A stretch of 64,000 nt of DNA from Streptomyces durmitorensis (GCF_023498005.1 NZ_CP097289.1:3348001-3412000); one strand, 5' to 3'; shown: positions 43,864 through 52,274, numbered from the stretch's first letter. Numbers and translations are program-made. Notes: generated from the letters alone by a model not told the origin.

Positions 43864-44094
43864 TCACTGTTCGTCGGGCTGTGAGCGGTCGGTGGTGCGG
43901 GCTGGGTCTCCCGTTCGTGGGTGACCCCAACCGCGCCGTACCGCCCACCGGATGAGGCCGATCACGAGCGCCGCGGCCAGAGAGCCGCAGAACTCGGGCA
44001 GCGCGGCTTCCAGGATGTCCAGCACCGTGCTCGGTACGTCGAGAGCGGCGGCAGTGTCGAGTGATGGTGCTCCAAAGTTGGACTGTCGTGCCAT
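43864..44094 (-). CDS. Small single-helix membrane protein
   Basis: A 76-residue protein starting at ATG 44094 with a strong GGGGAGGGG site. An N-terminal polar part (1-30) is followed by one membrane helix (about 35-50, FCGSLAAALVIGLIRWAV), two Arg and Trp residues, and an acidic polar tail. There is no signal peptide cleavage site. I do not recognise it. It is divergent from a HEAT-repeat protein gene across 213 bases, and both lie beside tRNA-Arg. Confidence 0.6.
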   Translation of the reverse strand: MARQSNFGAPSLDTAAALDVPSTVLDILEAALPEFCGSLAAALVIGLIRWAVRRGWGHPRTGDPARTTDRSQPDEQ

Positions 44095-44307
44095 GACGGT
44101 CCCCTCCCCTTTTCGGTCTTTCGGTCCCGTCCTGTTTTCAGGTGGCCGTCGCGGAGACAATGGGCTGCCCGGGGGCGGTGGCCCAGCAGGCGCGGGACAG
44201 CCTGGGACGCAGGGGGACGCGCTCCTGTTCGCCGGTACCGGGGTGAGCACGGACCGCGGGACGTGGTGGGCTCCTGTGGGACTTCGTACGACGGAAGGGC
44301 CGGGGGG

Positions 44308-46095
44308 ATGACGGCGGAGGTCGACTCGCGTCAGGCGTACGCACGGTTCCTGCGGCGACAGGCCCACAACGCTGGTCTGGGAGCCAGGGAGTTGGCTGTG
44401 CGCTTCGCGCAGGCACAGCAGGAGCAGGACCGGCACGGGGGGAGCCGGTCACGGAGGGCGGACGGATGTGCGGTCAGCGGTATGCCCCACTCCAAGTCCC
44501 ACATCGACCGGGTACTCAAGGCGCAGACCCTGCCCGCGCCGGTCTGGCCGTTCACCCAGCAGTTCCTGATGATCACCAGCAGGGCCGCCGGGCTGACGGC
44601 CGAGGAGCACCGAGAACGCCTGAGCACGGCGAAAGCCCTGGTACAGGACGTCGAGAACGCCCGCTCCGCCGAACTCGTACACGACGGCGCCACGCCCGCC
44701 GAGAGCGAACATGAGGCAGCGGTCGCGGCCCTGCGTCTCGAAGTCGACCTGGAGCGCGCCCGCCACACCGAGACGCGGTTGCGCTACGCGCTGCGGGACG
44801 CTCAGTTCCTGATGGCCACCTTGTGGTCCATCATCAGTGCGCTGCGGGACATCATTTCCGATCATGCGGTGCTCGCCGCCTGTGCACAGCGCGATGGTGC
44901 CGGTCCCGGCGAACGCGCCCGGCTGCACGACGAGACCCGACTGGCCATCAGCCACAAGCAGTCCGCAGACGCCGAAGCCACCAGGGTCGAGTCCCGTATC
45001 CGCACGTTGGAGACGCTCTGGGAACAGGCCGGCACCGAGTTGCGCCGTCTCTCCCTCCACCCCGAAGCAGCCGGTCTGCCCGCACCGTCCGACGATCCGC
45101 CCCAGCCGTCCCGGCCGTCGCGGATCGTCATCCCGCACGAGCTCCTCGCCCAGCCGGCCCTTGACGACATCGCCGCCGCGTTGCATCGCGTCCATATGGT
45201 CAACGCTCAAGAAGAACTCGCCGTCGTCGGCTTCGAGCACGACGTCACACCCGCGGGCATGGCTCCGGCGGGAGGCGAGTTCACTGTGCTGGTGGCGGCC
45301 ACTCACCTCACCGATCCGGACAACAGGCGGTCCGCCCTGACCACCTTGCTAGCCACGTGGCTGCATCGCCCGGAAGCCCAGGGCGTCGTGATCCGTCTCA
45401 CGGCTGACCCGGAGCGGGACCTCCGGCAGACGGCCGCCGAAGCGCTGGCCGTTCATTGGGCAGGAGATCTCACCGCGTTGACCGCCGTCCTGGCACTCTT
45501 CCTGGACAGCGACGAAGGGGTGCGTGCAACAGCCGCCGAGGTGACTGCCCAGGGGTGGGCGGGTCATGCCGAGGCACGGGACGCCCTCATCGGCCTCATC
45601 CACGACGTCGATCTGCGCGTCCGCTGCGCAGTCGTGGAGGCACTCGCCGACGGGTGGGCGGGGGATGTCGTCGCCCGGGACGCCGTGGTCGTTGTGGCGG
45701 GTGACCACAGCGAGTGGCCATATGAGGAGAACACCTGGCGTCAGCCGTTGCGGGCTCGGGCCGCCGGCAGCCTTGCCAGGGGGTGGGCGCGGGACACGGT
45801 CGCGCGTGATGCGGTGACCTCTCTCGGGCATGATCCCGATGCGGACGTCCGGGGCACCCTCCCTGGGACGCTGGCGAGTGGATGGACCGGAGATCCCGTC
45901 GCCCGGGACCTCGTCGTCGCGCTCGCGCGGGACAGCAGCTACCTCACCCGGCTCAGTGCCGCGATGTCGCTGCCGGACGGATGGAGGGGTGACCCCGTCG
46001 CGCGCGAGGCCGTCGTCCGCCTTTGCCACGACAAGGAGAGGAAGCTGCCGACCATTGCCGCACGGGCACTGAAACAAGGTTGGCCACAGACCTGA
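44308..46095 (+). CDS. HEAT-repeat protein with N-terminal helix-turn-helix-like domain
   Basis: A 595-residue protein. The N-terminal about 110 residues (VDSRQAYARFLRR..., then SHIDRVLKAQTLP) resemble the XRE-like domain in front of many actinobacterial regulators. A coiled-coil or helical part follows (about 140-250). The C-terminal 230 residues are HEAT-like repeats of about 27-33 residues, each with GWAGD-type turns and ARDAV (for example GWAGHAEARDA, GWAGDVVARDA, GWTGDPVARDL, GWRGDPVAREA). No ATPase or nuclease motif is seen. ATG 44308 is chosen; GTG 44263 is in frame. It could be a signalling or scaffold protein of an accessory element. Confidence 0.75.
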   Translation: MTAEVDSRQAYARFLRRQAHNAGLGARELAVRFAQAQQEQDRHGGSRSRRADGCAVSGMPHSKSHIDRVLKAQTLPAPVWPFTQQFLMITSRAAGLTAEEHRERLSTAKALVQDVENARSAELVHDGATPAESEHEAAVAALRLEVDLERARHTETRLRYALRDAQFLMATLWSIISALRDIISDHAVLAACAQRDGAGPGERARLHDETRLAISHKQSADAEATRVESRIRTLETLWEQAGTELRRLSLHPEAAGLPAPSDDPPQPSRPSRIVIPHELLAQPALDDIAAALHRVHMVNAQEELAVVGFEHDVTPAGMAPAGGEFTVLVAATHLTDPDNRRSALTTLLATWLHRPEAQGVVIRLTADPERDLRQTAAEALAVHWAGDLTALTAVLALFLDSDEGVRATAAEVTAQGWAGHAEARDALIGLIHDVDLRVRCAVVEALADGWAGDVVARDAVVVVAGDHSEWPYEENTWRQPLRARAAGSLARGWARDTVARDAVTSLGHDPDADVRGTLPGTLASGWTGDPVARDLVVALARDSSYLTRLSAAMSLPDGWRGDPVAREAVVRLCHDKERKLPTIAARALKQGWPQT

Positions 46096-46162
46096 CCGAG
46101 GGCCCTTGGCGGCAGCAGGGGCTCCCGAACGCCTTGGTCCAGCTCTTCGAACCTGTCCGGAA

Positions 46163-46855
46163 TCAGGGCTCGATCAGGCCCGCCCTTATTGCGTAGCGCG
46201 TCAGTTCCAAGCGGTTTCGTAGGCCCAGTTTGTGGAGCAGGTTCGCTCGGTGTCTGTGGACCGTTTTTATGCTGATGAAGAGCATCTCGGCTATTTCCTT
46301 TGACGAGTGGGCCTCTGCCACCAGTTTGAGGACCTCCTCCTCGCGTGCCGTCAGTACCTGGTCGGGTGGCTCCTCGCCGTGGTGGACCCGGTCCAAGTAG
46401 TTGCGGATCAGGGCCGTCACCGCGCCCGGGTAGAGGAAGGGCTCGTCCCGCATTGCCGCTCTGCAGGCTGCTACCAGGTCGCGGTCTGCCACCGATTTCA
46501 GTACGTAGCCGCTGGCGCCTGCCTTCAGTGCCTGGAAGAAGTACTGCTCGTTGTCGTGCATCGTCAGCATCAGTACGCGTACGCCTGGCTTCAGCGCTGC
46601 CAGTTCGCGTGCGGCCTGCAAGCCCGTCATGCGGGGCATCGCTATGTCCAGGACCGCCAGGTCGACCTCGTGGGTGCGGGCCAGGGCTATCGCTTCCGCG
46701 CCGTCGCCCGCCTCGGCCACGACCTGTAGGTCCTGTTCGCCGTCGAGGATCAGTCTCACCCCGCGTCGCACCAGTGCGTGGTCGTCCGCCAGGAGTATGC
46801 GGATCCTGGGCGTTGGTTTCTCGCTGGTCGTGGTGGTCGTGGTGGTCGTGCTCAT
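46163..46855 (-). CDS. NarL/FixJ-type response regulator
   Basis: A 230-residue regulator. Receiver: acidic pocket ADDH (23-26), phospho-acceptor Asp70 (AVLDIAMP) and Lys in YVLKS. The C-terminal LuxR-type HTH reads LTAREEEVLKLVAEAHSS then KEIAEMLFISIKTVHRH. The N-terminus is a run of eight Thr from a GTC/GTG/GGT repeat (about 46827-46852), probably a slippage product. It overlaps the kinase stop (ATGA). Confidence 0.93.
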   Translation of the reverse strand: MSTTTTTTTTSEKPTPRIRILLADDHALVRRGVRLILDGEQDLQVVAEAGDGAEAIALARTHEVDLAVLDIAMPRMTGLQAARELAALKPGVRVLMLTMHDNEQYFFQALKAGASGYVLKSVADRDLVAACRAAMRDEPFLYPGAVTALIRNYLDRVHHGEEPPDQVLTAREEEVLKLVAEAHSSKEIAEMLFISIKTVHRHRANLLHKLGLRNRLELTRYAIRAGLIEP

Positions 46856-47814
46856 TTGTTGGTTTCCGGGGTGGGGGGTGGAGGTAGCTGGAGGCTGATC
46901 TGTGTGCCTGTCCGTGGGCTTGAGGTGACGTCGAGCGTTGCCCCTATGAACAGGGCCCGTTCCCGCATTCCGCGGATTCCCGCGCCCTCGTGGGCCACCC
47001 CCGTACCGCGGCCGTCGTCCACGACGGTCAGCACCACCGCGCCTTCGGACCGGCGCAGGCTCAGCTCGACCCGGTCGGCCTCGGCGTGGCGGGCCGCGTT
47101 GGTCAGGGCCTCCTGGGCCACTCGGTACAGGACCAACTCCGCCTGTGGGTCCAGCGGTGGCAGCTCGGAGTCGAAGCCGCGCACCACCCGCAGTCCCGCG
47201 TGCGTCGCGAACTCCGTGGTCAGGGAGGTGAGAGCGCTGATCAGGCCCAGGTCGTCCAGGACTCCCGGGCGCAGCCTGCGCACCAGGCGGCGTACTTCGT
47301 CCAGGCTCCCCCTGGTGATCTCCTGCGCCTGTTGCAGCTCGCCGCGCAGGGGTTCGTCCGCCTCGTCCGACGCCCGCTTCAGGGACAGCAGGACCGCCGT
47401 CATGGTCTGGCCGACCTCGTCGTGGAGTTCCTGGGCGATGCGGCGCCGTTCGGATTCCTGCGCGAGCAGGACTCGGGCGGTGCTCGCGGCCCGTTCCTGC
47501 TCCAGCCGTTCGAGCATCGCGTTGAAGGTGCGGATCAGCTCGGCGGTCTCGCCGTAACCCTGTTCCGGCAGGCGGTGTCCCGGGCGCAGCAGGTCGACCG
47601 TCGTCATCAGGCGGGTGAGGCGGTCAAGTGGGGCGAGGCCGATCCGCAGCAGCGCCGCGTTGGCGACCAGCATGACGGCCAGTCCTGCGATGAGGATGAC
47701 CGCCTCGGTCAGCACCACCGGCACGGAGACGGTCACCGGCGCCCACAGCAGCAGGGCGGTGGCGCTCCCCAGCACCACCGCGTTGAGCGCGAAGATCCGC
47801 CAGAACAGGGACAA
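46852..47814 (-). CDS. Sensor histidine kinase (NarL-type partner)
   Basis: A 320-residue kinase if it starts at TTG 47814 (MSLFWRIFALNAVVL). Two membrane helices (about 7-25 and 30-55) frame almost no extracellular loop; a HAMP-like linker, the HisKA_3 box RRIAQELHDEVGQ (His131) and HATPase motifs DDGRG and GIRGMRERA follow. AGGAAGG lies nine bases before TTG. GTG 47907 would add a Pro/Arg-rich leader encoded by tandem repeats, which looks unlikely. The response-regulator gene follows with a four-base overlap. Confidence 0.85.
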   Translation of the reverse strand: MSLFWRIFALNAVVLGSATALLLWAPVTVSVPVVLTEAVILIAGLAVMLVANAALLRIGLAPLDRLTRLMTTVDLLRPGHRLPEQGYGETAELIRTFNAMLERLEQERAASTARVLLAQESERRRIAQELHDEVGQTMTAVLLSLKRASDEADEPLRGELQQAQEITRGSLDEVRRLVRRLRPGVLDDLGLISALTSLTTEFATHAGLRVVRGFDSELPPLDPQAELVLYRVAQEALTNAARHAEADRVELSLRRSEGAVVLTVVDDGRGTGVAHEGAGIRGMRERALFIGATLDVTSSPRTGTQISLQLPPPPTPETNK

Positions 47815-47840
47815 CGGGTGATGCCTTCCTCTTGTTGCCG

Positions 47841-47927
47841 GGCCTGGTCGGCTTGGTCGGCTTGTCGCTGGGCCTGGTCGGCCACTTGCTGGAGCTTGAT
47901 CGGCCACTTGCCGGAGCTTGATCGGCC
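47841..47927. repeat. Tandem repeats in the kinase leader
   Basis: Two 22-bp units in tandem (47878-47899 and 47900-47921), each starting TCGGCCACTTGC and ending GGAGCTTGA, differ by one base; a third begins at 47922. GGCCTGGTCGGC also occurs twice nearby (47841-47852, 47871-47882). The block lies between the kinase and the divergent zinc-finger gene. Confidence 0.8.
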
Positions 47928-48111
47928 TCCCGGCCAGCCTGCCCTCTGCCCTTCCGTCCGTCTATGGGGTCCAATGCCCATTTCCGCGATGGCGTCGGTC
48001 CTTGCCCCGCCGCAGATGGGTATCGCGCCCGATGGGTTTCCCGCGGCCCACCGGCGACCGTGGGGGTGTCGTACAAGCCCCGCCCCCTTGCCCTCTGAAG
48101 AAGGACCCGCC

Positions 48112-48444
48112 ATGTCGCTCCCCACCCACACTCCCCCGGCCGAAGCCCACCCCGGACGGCTGACCCCGCGCGAGGCCCGTCGCCGCCTGGAACACGAACG
48201 TGGCTCCCGGCTGGCGCAGTTGCGGGCCATCGGTGAGACCGGGCATGAGGCGGACGAGCAGGTGATGGCGGCGCAGAAGGACACCCTTGAACGGGTCCTC
48301 AAAGAGATCGGGGCCGCCCTCGACCGTGTCCGGGACGGCAGCTACGGAACCTGCCCCGGCTGCTCGAGGCCCATCCCGGTCGAGCGCCTGGAGATCCTGC
48401 CCTACACGAAGTTCTGCGTTCCCTGCCAGCGCAAGGCCGACTGA
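48112..48444 (+). CDS. DksA/TraR-like zinc-finger protein, copy A
   Basis: A 110-residue protein with an N-terminal helical coiled coil (about 20-75) and a C-terminal zinc finger CPGC...CVPC (about 80-106), the layout of DksA/TraR proteins that enter the RNA polymerase secondary channel. The GSYGTCPGCSRPIPVERLE segment is typical. ATG 48112 has AAGGA seven bases upstream. It lies 64 bases before a second protein of the same kind. Confidence 0.88.
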   Translation: MSLPTHTPPAEAHPGRLTPREARRRLEHERGSRLAQLRAIGETGHEADEQVMAAQKDTLERVLKEIGAALDRVRDGSYGTCPGCSRPIPVERLEILPYTKFCVPCQRKAD

Positions 48445-48508
48445 CCGCCGCACGCCCGCCCGCCCTCTCTCCCTCCTCCGTCTCCCGCCCTGCCTTAGGG
48501 GTGAAGTG

Positions 48509-48895
48509 GTGAACCAGCAGCAGACCATCGACGATCGCAGCGCCACGGACAGCGCGCGTCTGTCCTCCGAAGACCTCGCCGCCCTGCGCGCGAACCTGCA
48601 CGAGCAGTTCCTCTTCCGCAGGGAACAGCTTCAGCAGCTCTCCGCCCCCGCGATGACCCGCGCCGACGCGCTACTCGACCGGCAGAGCGCCGCCCGGACC
48701 GAGGTCCGCGTCAAGCTCGCCGCCTCGGCCCGCATGGTCCTCGCCGACGTCGAGGCCGCGCTGAGGCGTATGGACCTCGGCGGCTACGGCTCCTGTCACC
48801 TGTGCCGCCGGCCCATCGACCGCGAGCGCCTGACGATCGTGCCGCAGGCCCGCTACTGCGCCCGCTGCCAGCAGGTCCAGGGGGCCGACCGATGA
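48509..48895 (+). CDS. DksA/TraR-like zinc-finger protein, copy B
   Basis: A 128-residue relative of the protein just upstream: N-terminal coiled coil (about 18-90, RREQLQQLSAPAM) and zinc finger CHLC...CARC (about 97-121). GTG 48509 is the start; the stop overlaps the actin-like gene by ATGA, which implies coupled translation. Two such proteins side by side suggest division of roles or heteromeric action on RNA polymerase. Confidence 0.86.
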   Translation: MNQQQTIDDRSATDSARLSSEDLAALRANLHEQFLFRREQLQQLSAPAMTRADALLDRQSAARTEVRVKLAASARMVLADVEAALRRMDLGGYGSCHLCRRPIDRERLTIVPQARYCARCQQVQGADR

Positions 48896-49692
48896 TCCCG
48901 ACACCGTCTCGCCGCCTCTTCGCGGGCATCGCCCTCGACCTGGGCAGCGCCCGGAGCCGTGCCTGGACGTCCGGGCGCCGCATGATTCTCGACGTCCCTA
49001 CGGTGACCTTCCACGGGGGTGGCGCGGTGTACCCCATCCGGCGCGGGGCGATCGTCGACACCCCCGGAACGGCCCGGATGCTCGACCGGCTGCTCGGCCA
49101 CCGTCTGCCCCGCTTCGGCCGTCCCCTGCTCATCCTGACCGCGCCCGTCCTTGGCGGAGTCGCCTACCGGGCCGAGGCCCGCGTCGCCGTCGAGGTCCTC
49201 CGCCCGCGCGCCGTGCTGACCGTCCCCACCGCGCGAGCCGTCGCCTCGGCCGCGGACGCCGATCTGGCCCGCCCCCTGCTCGTCGTGGACATCGGGGCGC
49301 ATCTCACCGAGGTCGCCCTCCTCGCCGAAGGCGCGGTGGTCGATGCCCGGCACACCGCCCTGGGCACTAGCGACCTGGACCGTCGCACATCGCCCGCGCC
49401 CCCGCTCTCATCCCCGTCCCCGGACCCGTCCCCGTCCGGCCACATCACCGACTGCGTCGCCGCGATGGTGACCGCCATGCTCGAACAGGACCGCAGCCCC
49501 CGGACCCGCGAAGCCCTCCGGCGGGGCGCGCTCCTCGCCGGAGGCGGCGCGCTGATCCCCGACATCAGCTGCGGCCTCGCCGCCCAACTGCACGCTCCCG
49601 TCAAGCCCGTACCCGCCCCGCACACCGCAGCGGTCCGCGGCGCCGCGAAGCTTCTCCGGGCCGCCCACGGCCACCCCTCCGCCCACCCATAG
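48892..49692 (+). CDS. Short actin/MreB-like protein
   Basis: A 266-residue protein of the actin/Hsp70 ATPase superfamily. The phosphate-1 motif ALDLGSARSR lies at about 14-23, phosphate-2 VVDIGAHLTEVALL at about 126-139 and the adenosine motif LLAGGGALIPD at about 216-226. It resembles MreB but lacks about 75 residues, mostly in subdomain IB and in the loop after phosphate-2, which is replaced by a Pro/Ser-rich stretch. Polymerisation is uncertain. It overlaps the zinc-finger gene by four bases. No mreC or mreD is near. Confidence 0.75.
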   Translation: MIPTPSRRLFAGIALDLGSARSRAWTSGRRMILDVPTVTFHGGGAVYPIRRGAIVDTPGTARMLDRLLGHRLPRFGRPLLILTAPVLGGVAYRAEARVAVEVLRPRAVLTVPTARAVASAADADLARPLLVVDIGAHLTEVALLAEGAVVDARHTALGTSDLDRRTSPAPPLSSPSPDPSPSGHITDCVAAMVTAMLEQDRSPRTREALRRGALLAGGGALIPDISCGLAAQLHAPVKPVPAPHTAAVRGAAKLLRAAHGHPSAHP

Positions 49693-49738
49693 GCCTCGCT
49701 GGCCCCGCCCCCACCGCCAACCCCCAAGGAGAGCCCCC

Positions 49739-50392
49739 GTGGCCGGCCCCATCCCCCCGGCGCAGCCGCCCCCCGAAGAACCCCGACCCCCGCGCGTTCC
49801 GCAGCATCCCCACACCCATCCCCTGCTGTGGCGCTGGCGTCGCAACCCCCTGCGCCGCCGCACCGACCTCGTACAGGCATGGATCGCCGTCGGTCTGTTC
49901 CTGGCCGTCCTGACCGCCACCCCGGCCGCGGTCGTCCTGGTCGGCGACGCGGCGCACCGCCACTTCGAACAGAGCGCCCGGCACCAGGCCGGCACCCGGC
50001 ACCGCACCACCGCGGTCCTCGTCCACGACGCCCCTCGCCACCCCGAGCCCGGGTCGGTCGAGGCGAAGAAGTCCCTCTACCCGGTCGCCGTCCGCTTCAC
50101 CGACCGCCACGGACACACCCGCACCGCGGAAGCGGACGTCGAACCCGCCCTGACCGCCGGGAACACCATCCCCGTATGGGTCAGCGACGAGGGGAAGCTC
50201 ACCGGCCCGCCTCTCACCAAGGAGGAGGTACGCGACCACACCAAGGGCTACGCCGTCCTGGCCGCCATAGCCGTCCCCCTCGTGGGCGCCGCCGCCTACG
50301 CCTGCGCCCATCGCAGGATCGAGCGGCACAACCTCGCCCAATGGGGCGCGGCTTGGGCCCGTACCGCCCCTCGATGGTCCACCTCTCCCTGA
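49739..50392 (+). CDS. Rv1733c-like two-helix membrane protein
   Basis: A 217-residue protein with an Arg-rich N-terminus (RWRRNPLRRRTDLVQAW), a first membrane helix (about 45-70), a polar domain of about 110 residues and a second helix (about 172-193). The layout and the RRRTDLVQAW motif fit the Rv1733c family, a DosR-regulon membrane protein of M. tuberculosis. The GTG start has AAGGAGAG eight bases upstream. It is co-directional with the actin-like gene 46 bases upstream and abuts the convergent DUF1254 gene with no gap. Confidence 0.72.
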   Translation: MAGPIPPAQPPPEEPRPPRVPQHPHTHPLLWRWRRNPLRRRTDLVQAWIAVGLFLAVLTATPAAVVLVGDAAHRHFEQSARHQAGTRHRTTAVLVHDAPRHPEPGSVEAKKSLYPVAVRFTDRHGHTRTAEADVEPALTAGNTIPVWVSDEGKLTGPPLTKEEVRDHTKGYAVLAAIAVPLVGAAAYACAHRRIERHNLAQWGAAWARTAPRWSTSP

Positions 50393-51739
50393 CTAACTCC
50401 GGCGGATCGGCGGCAGCTCGTACGTCCCGTCGAAGACCGCGGCGTGGGGCGTGTACATCCGCAGGACCGGGCGGAAACGGCCGGTGGGGGTGGGCAGCCA
50501 GTTCGCCGCCGTCTTGTCGTCCGTGGGGCGCTGCGGCTGGAGGCGGAGGGTGAGGGAGCCGTCGTCGTCGTAGCTCAGGCCCGGGGTGCGGTCGCCGATG
50601 GAGTAACGGTCGATGGGGTTGGGGACGAGGTAGTAGTCCGGCAGGTCGTACATCGTGATCGACCAAAATGCGTCCACCGGCGGCGGTTTCTCGAAGCGCA
50701 GGGTGTACGACTGCTCGCCCTCCAGGGGCTGTCCGTCGCCGTCGTTCCACGCCATCGCGTACGCCGCTTCGTAGGCGTGGTTGCCCCAGAGCGCGGTGCG
50801 GGCCGATGTGGCGCGGCCCATGCGGCCCAACTCCCGGTCGGTGTAGATCCATTGGGGATCCTTGAGGGTGCCGACCTCGAAGTGGTCGGCGTTGTAGTCG
50901 AAGGCGTGATACGTCAGCTTCCAGCCGTTCTGCTCCGGGCTGTCGCCGTGGGTCGACTCGTGCTCGACCTTCTCCTTGCCCGCGGCGAATCCCGCGCGCA
51001 GGGCTGCGGCGAGCTCGGGCTCCGGCTGGGCGTAGGGGGTCTGGAGGTCCAACAGCCCCAGGGGGGCGAATTGCTGTTGGTACGTCAGGTCCGCGGGCGC
51101 GGGCGGGAAGGCGGCCATCCTCGCCCGCAGCTTCTCGTAGAAGAGGAGCTCCGGTTGGTCGTCGGGGATGTACGTGTGGGTCGGCAGCCCGCGGGGCTCG
51201 CCGGATGCCGTCCAGTAGGGCTCCAGGTGCGTGTCCTCCTGGAGCGCGCGTACCGCCGGCACGTCGTCCGGTCCCGCGCAGGCCCAGCGGCCGACGATCG
51301 ACGCCACGTCCGTCGGCACGGCGATCCGGGTGGCGCCCAGCGGGACCTCCTCGTCCCAGCCGGGCGGCGTGAGGAGGTAGCTGGCGGCACCTGTGCCGGT
51401 GGCTCGGCGGCCCACGTACGCGAAGTTGTTGGTCCACGCGTCCACGAACTGCAGGACGTAGTAGCGGCCGTCCGTGTCCGGCACCGTCAGGAGCAGGGCG
51501 CCGCCGGAGAGGTCGAGCTGGGCCACCGAGTAGATGGTGTCGTTGTTGACGCTCACGAAGGGGTCGTCGGGGCCCGCCAGCTTGCTCGCGTGGCTGAACT
51601 CGTTGAACGGGGCGGGGGCGAGGGAGCCCATGCCCTTGCGGGAGAAGCGGTCGACTTCGTCGAGGTTGAACACCATCGGGTAGCCGTAGATGTACGCCTC
51701 GGCCGCCAGCGCCTGGAGATCGGTCGTGCCGTCGGTCAT
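50393..51739 (-). CDS. DUF1254/DUF1214 domain protein
   Basis: A 448-residue protein. The N-terminal half (AAEAYIYGYPMVFNLDEV) is DUF1254 and the C-terminal half (AFWSITMYDLPDYYLVPNP) is DUF1214. These two domains occur together in many soil bacteria; the function is unknown. No signal peptide is visible, though many homologues are secreted. ATG 51739 has only a weak site (AAGG). The leader contains direct repeats (GTGCGTCGTTCG at 51781 and 51795; CGTGATCAAG at 51754 and 51805). Confidence 0.9.
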   Translation of the reverse strand: MTDGTTDLQALAAEAYIYGYPMVFNLDEVDRFSRKGMGSLAPAPFNEFSHASKLAGPDDPFVSVNNDTIYSVAQLDLSGGALLLTVPDTDGRYYVLQFVDAWTNNFAYVGRRATGTGAASYLLTPPGWDEEVPLGATRIAVPTDVASIVGRWACAGPDDVPAVRALQEDTHLEPYWTASGEPRGLPTHTYIPDDQPELLFYEKLRARMAAFPPAPADLTYQQQFAPLGLLDLQTPYAQPEPELAAALRAGFAAGKEKVEHESTHGDSPEQNGWKLTYHAFDYNADHFEVGTLKDPQWIYTDRELGRMGRATSARTALWGNHAYEAAYAMAWNDGDGQPLEGEQSYTLRFEKPPPVDAFWSITMYDLPDYYLVPNPIDRYSIGDRTPGLSYDDDGSLTLRLQPQRPTDDKTAANWLPTPTGRFRPVLRMYTPHAAVFDGTYELPPIRRS

Positions 51740-51753
51740 GCCCGCCGCCTTCT

Positions 51754-51814
51754 CGTGATCAAGCTCGTTCGTCGATCGTCGTGCGTCGTTCGCCGTGCGT
51801 CGTTCGTGATCAAG
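51754..51814. repeat. Short direct repeats in the DUF1254 leader
   Basis: CGTGATCAAG occurs at 51754-51763 and 51805-51814, and GTGCGTCGTTCG at 51781-51792 and 51795-51806. They lie in the 143 bases between the DUF1254 gene and the L31 paralogue, both on the minus strand. They could be slippage products or regulator half-sites. Confidence 0.5.
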
Positions 51815-51882
51815 GTTCTACGGACATCGTCGGGCCGCCGTGGCCCTCCTGCCACTCCTGCCGCTCACGCGGCGTGGCGCGG

Positions 51883-52152
51883 TCACTCCGGTGTGGCCGG
51901 GGGCTGATCGCCGTAGCGGCGCTCGAACTTGGCCACCTGGCCCTCGGAGTCCACGACGCGGGCGCGGCCCGTGTAGAAGGGGTGGCTCTCGGAGGAGATC
52001 TCCACTTCGACCAGGGGGTACGTCTGGCCGTCGTCCCACTCGATGGTCTGGTCGCTCTCGGCGGTGGAGCGGGTGAGGAAGGCGTAGCCCGCCGAGCGGT
52101 CCCGGAAGACCACGGGGCGGTAGTTGCTGTCTTCGTTCTTGTCCTGGGTCAT
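51883..52152 (-). CDS. rpmE2: 50S ribosomal protein L31 type B, cysteine-free
   Basis: An 89-residue L31 paralogue of the C-minus type: [21 protein letters not shown] and [10 protein letters not shown] are diagnostic, and no Cys is present, so it needs no zinc. In Streptomyces such copies replace the zinc form when zinc is scarce, usually under Zur. I saw no clear Zur box here. The start ATG 52152 is one base after a GGGGG that pairs within a long hairpin. Confidence 0.92.
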   Translation of the reverse strand: MTQDKNEDSNYRPVVFRDRSAGYAFLTRSTAESDQTIEWDDGQTYPLVEVEISSESHPFYTGRARVVDSEGQVAKFERRYGDQPPATPE

Positions 52153-52153
52153 T

Positions 52154-52196
52154 CCCCCAGGTTCACCGGAGAGACAACCTCCGGCGAGCCTGGGGG
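52154..52196 (-). promoter_or_regulatory. Hairpin burying the ribosome site of rpmE2
   Basis: Two 18-base arms (52196-52179 and 52171-52154 on the minus strand) pair at 16 positions plus one G-U, around a 7-base loop. The 3' arm ends GGGGG, one base before the ATG, and is the only purine-rich ribosome site. A closed hairpin should block initiation. The conclusion of translational control is inferred. Confidence 0.6.
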
Positions 52197-52274
52197 CGCC
52201 AGGCGGGGGGTGCAGGGCCCACCACCGGGCTCCGCCGCCACAGCACACACCACGCCGGAGCGTCGTCCTCCGGG

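Noticed and set aside
43709-46095. An integrated element bounded by att repeats at tRNA-Arg
   Set aside because: No integrase and no second copy of the tRNA 3' end were found by eye in the accessory block.
52153-52274. A Zur box in front of the zinc-free L31
   Set aside because: No TGAAAATnATTTTCA-like sequence is present; only the start-site hairpin is seen.
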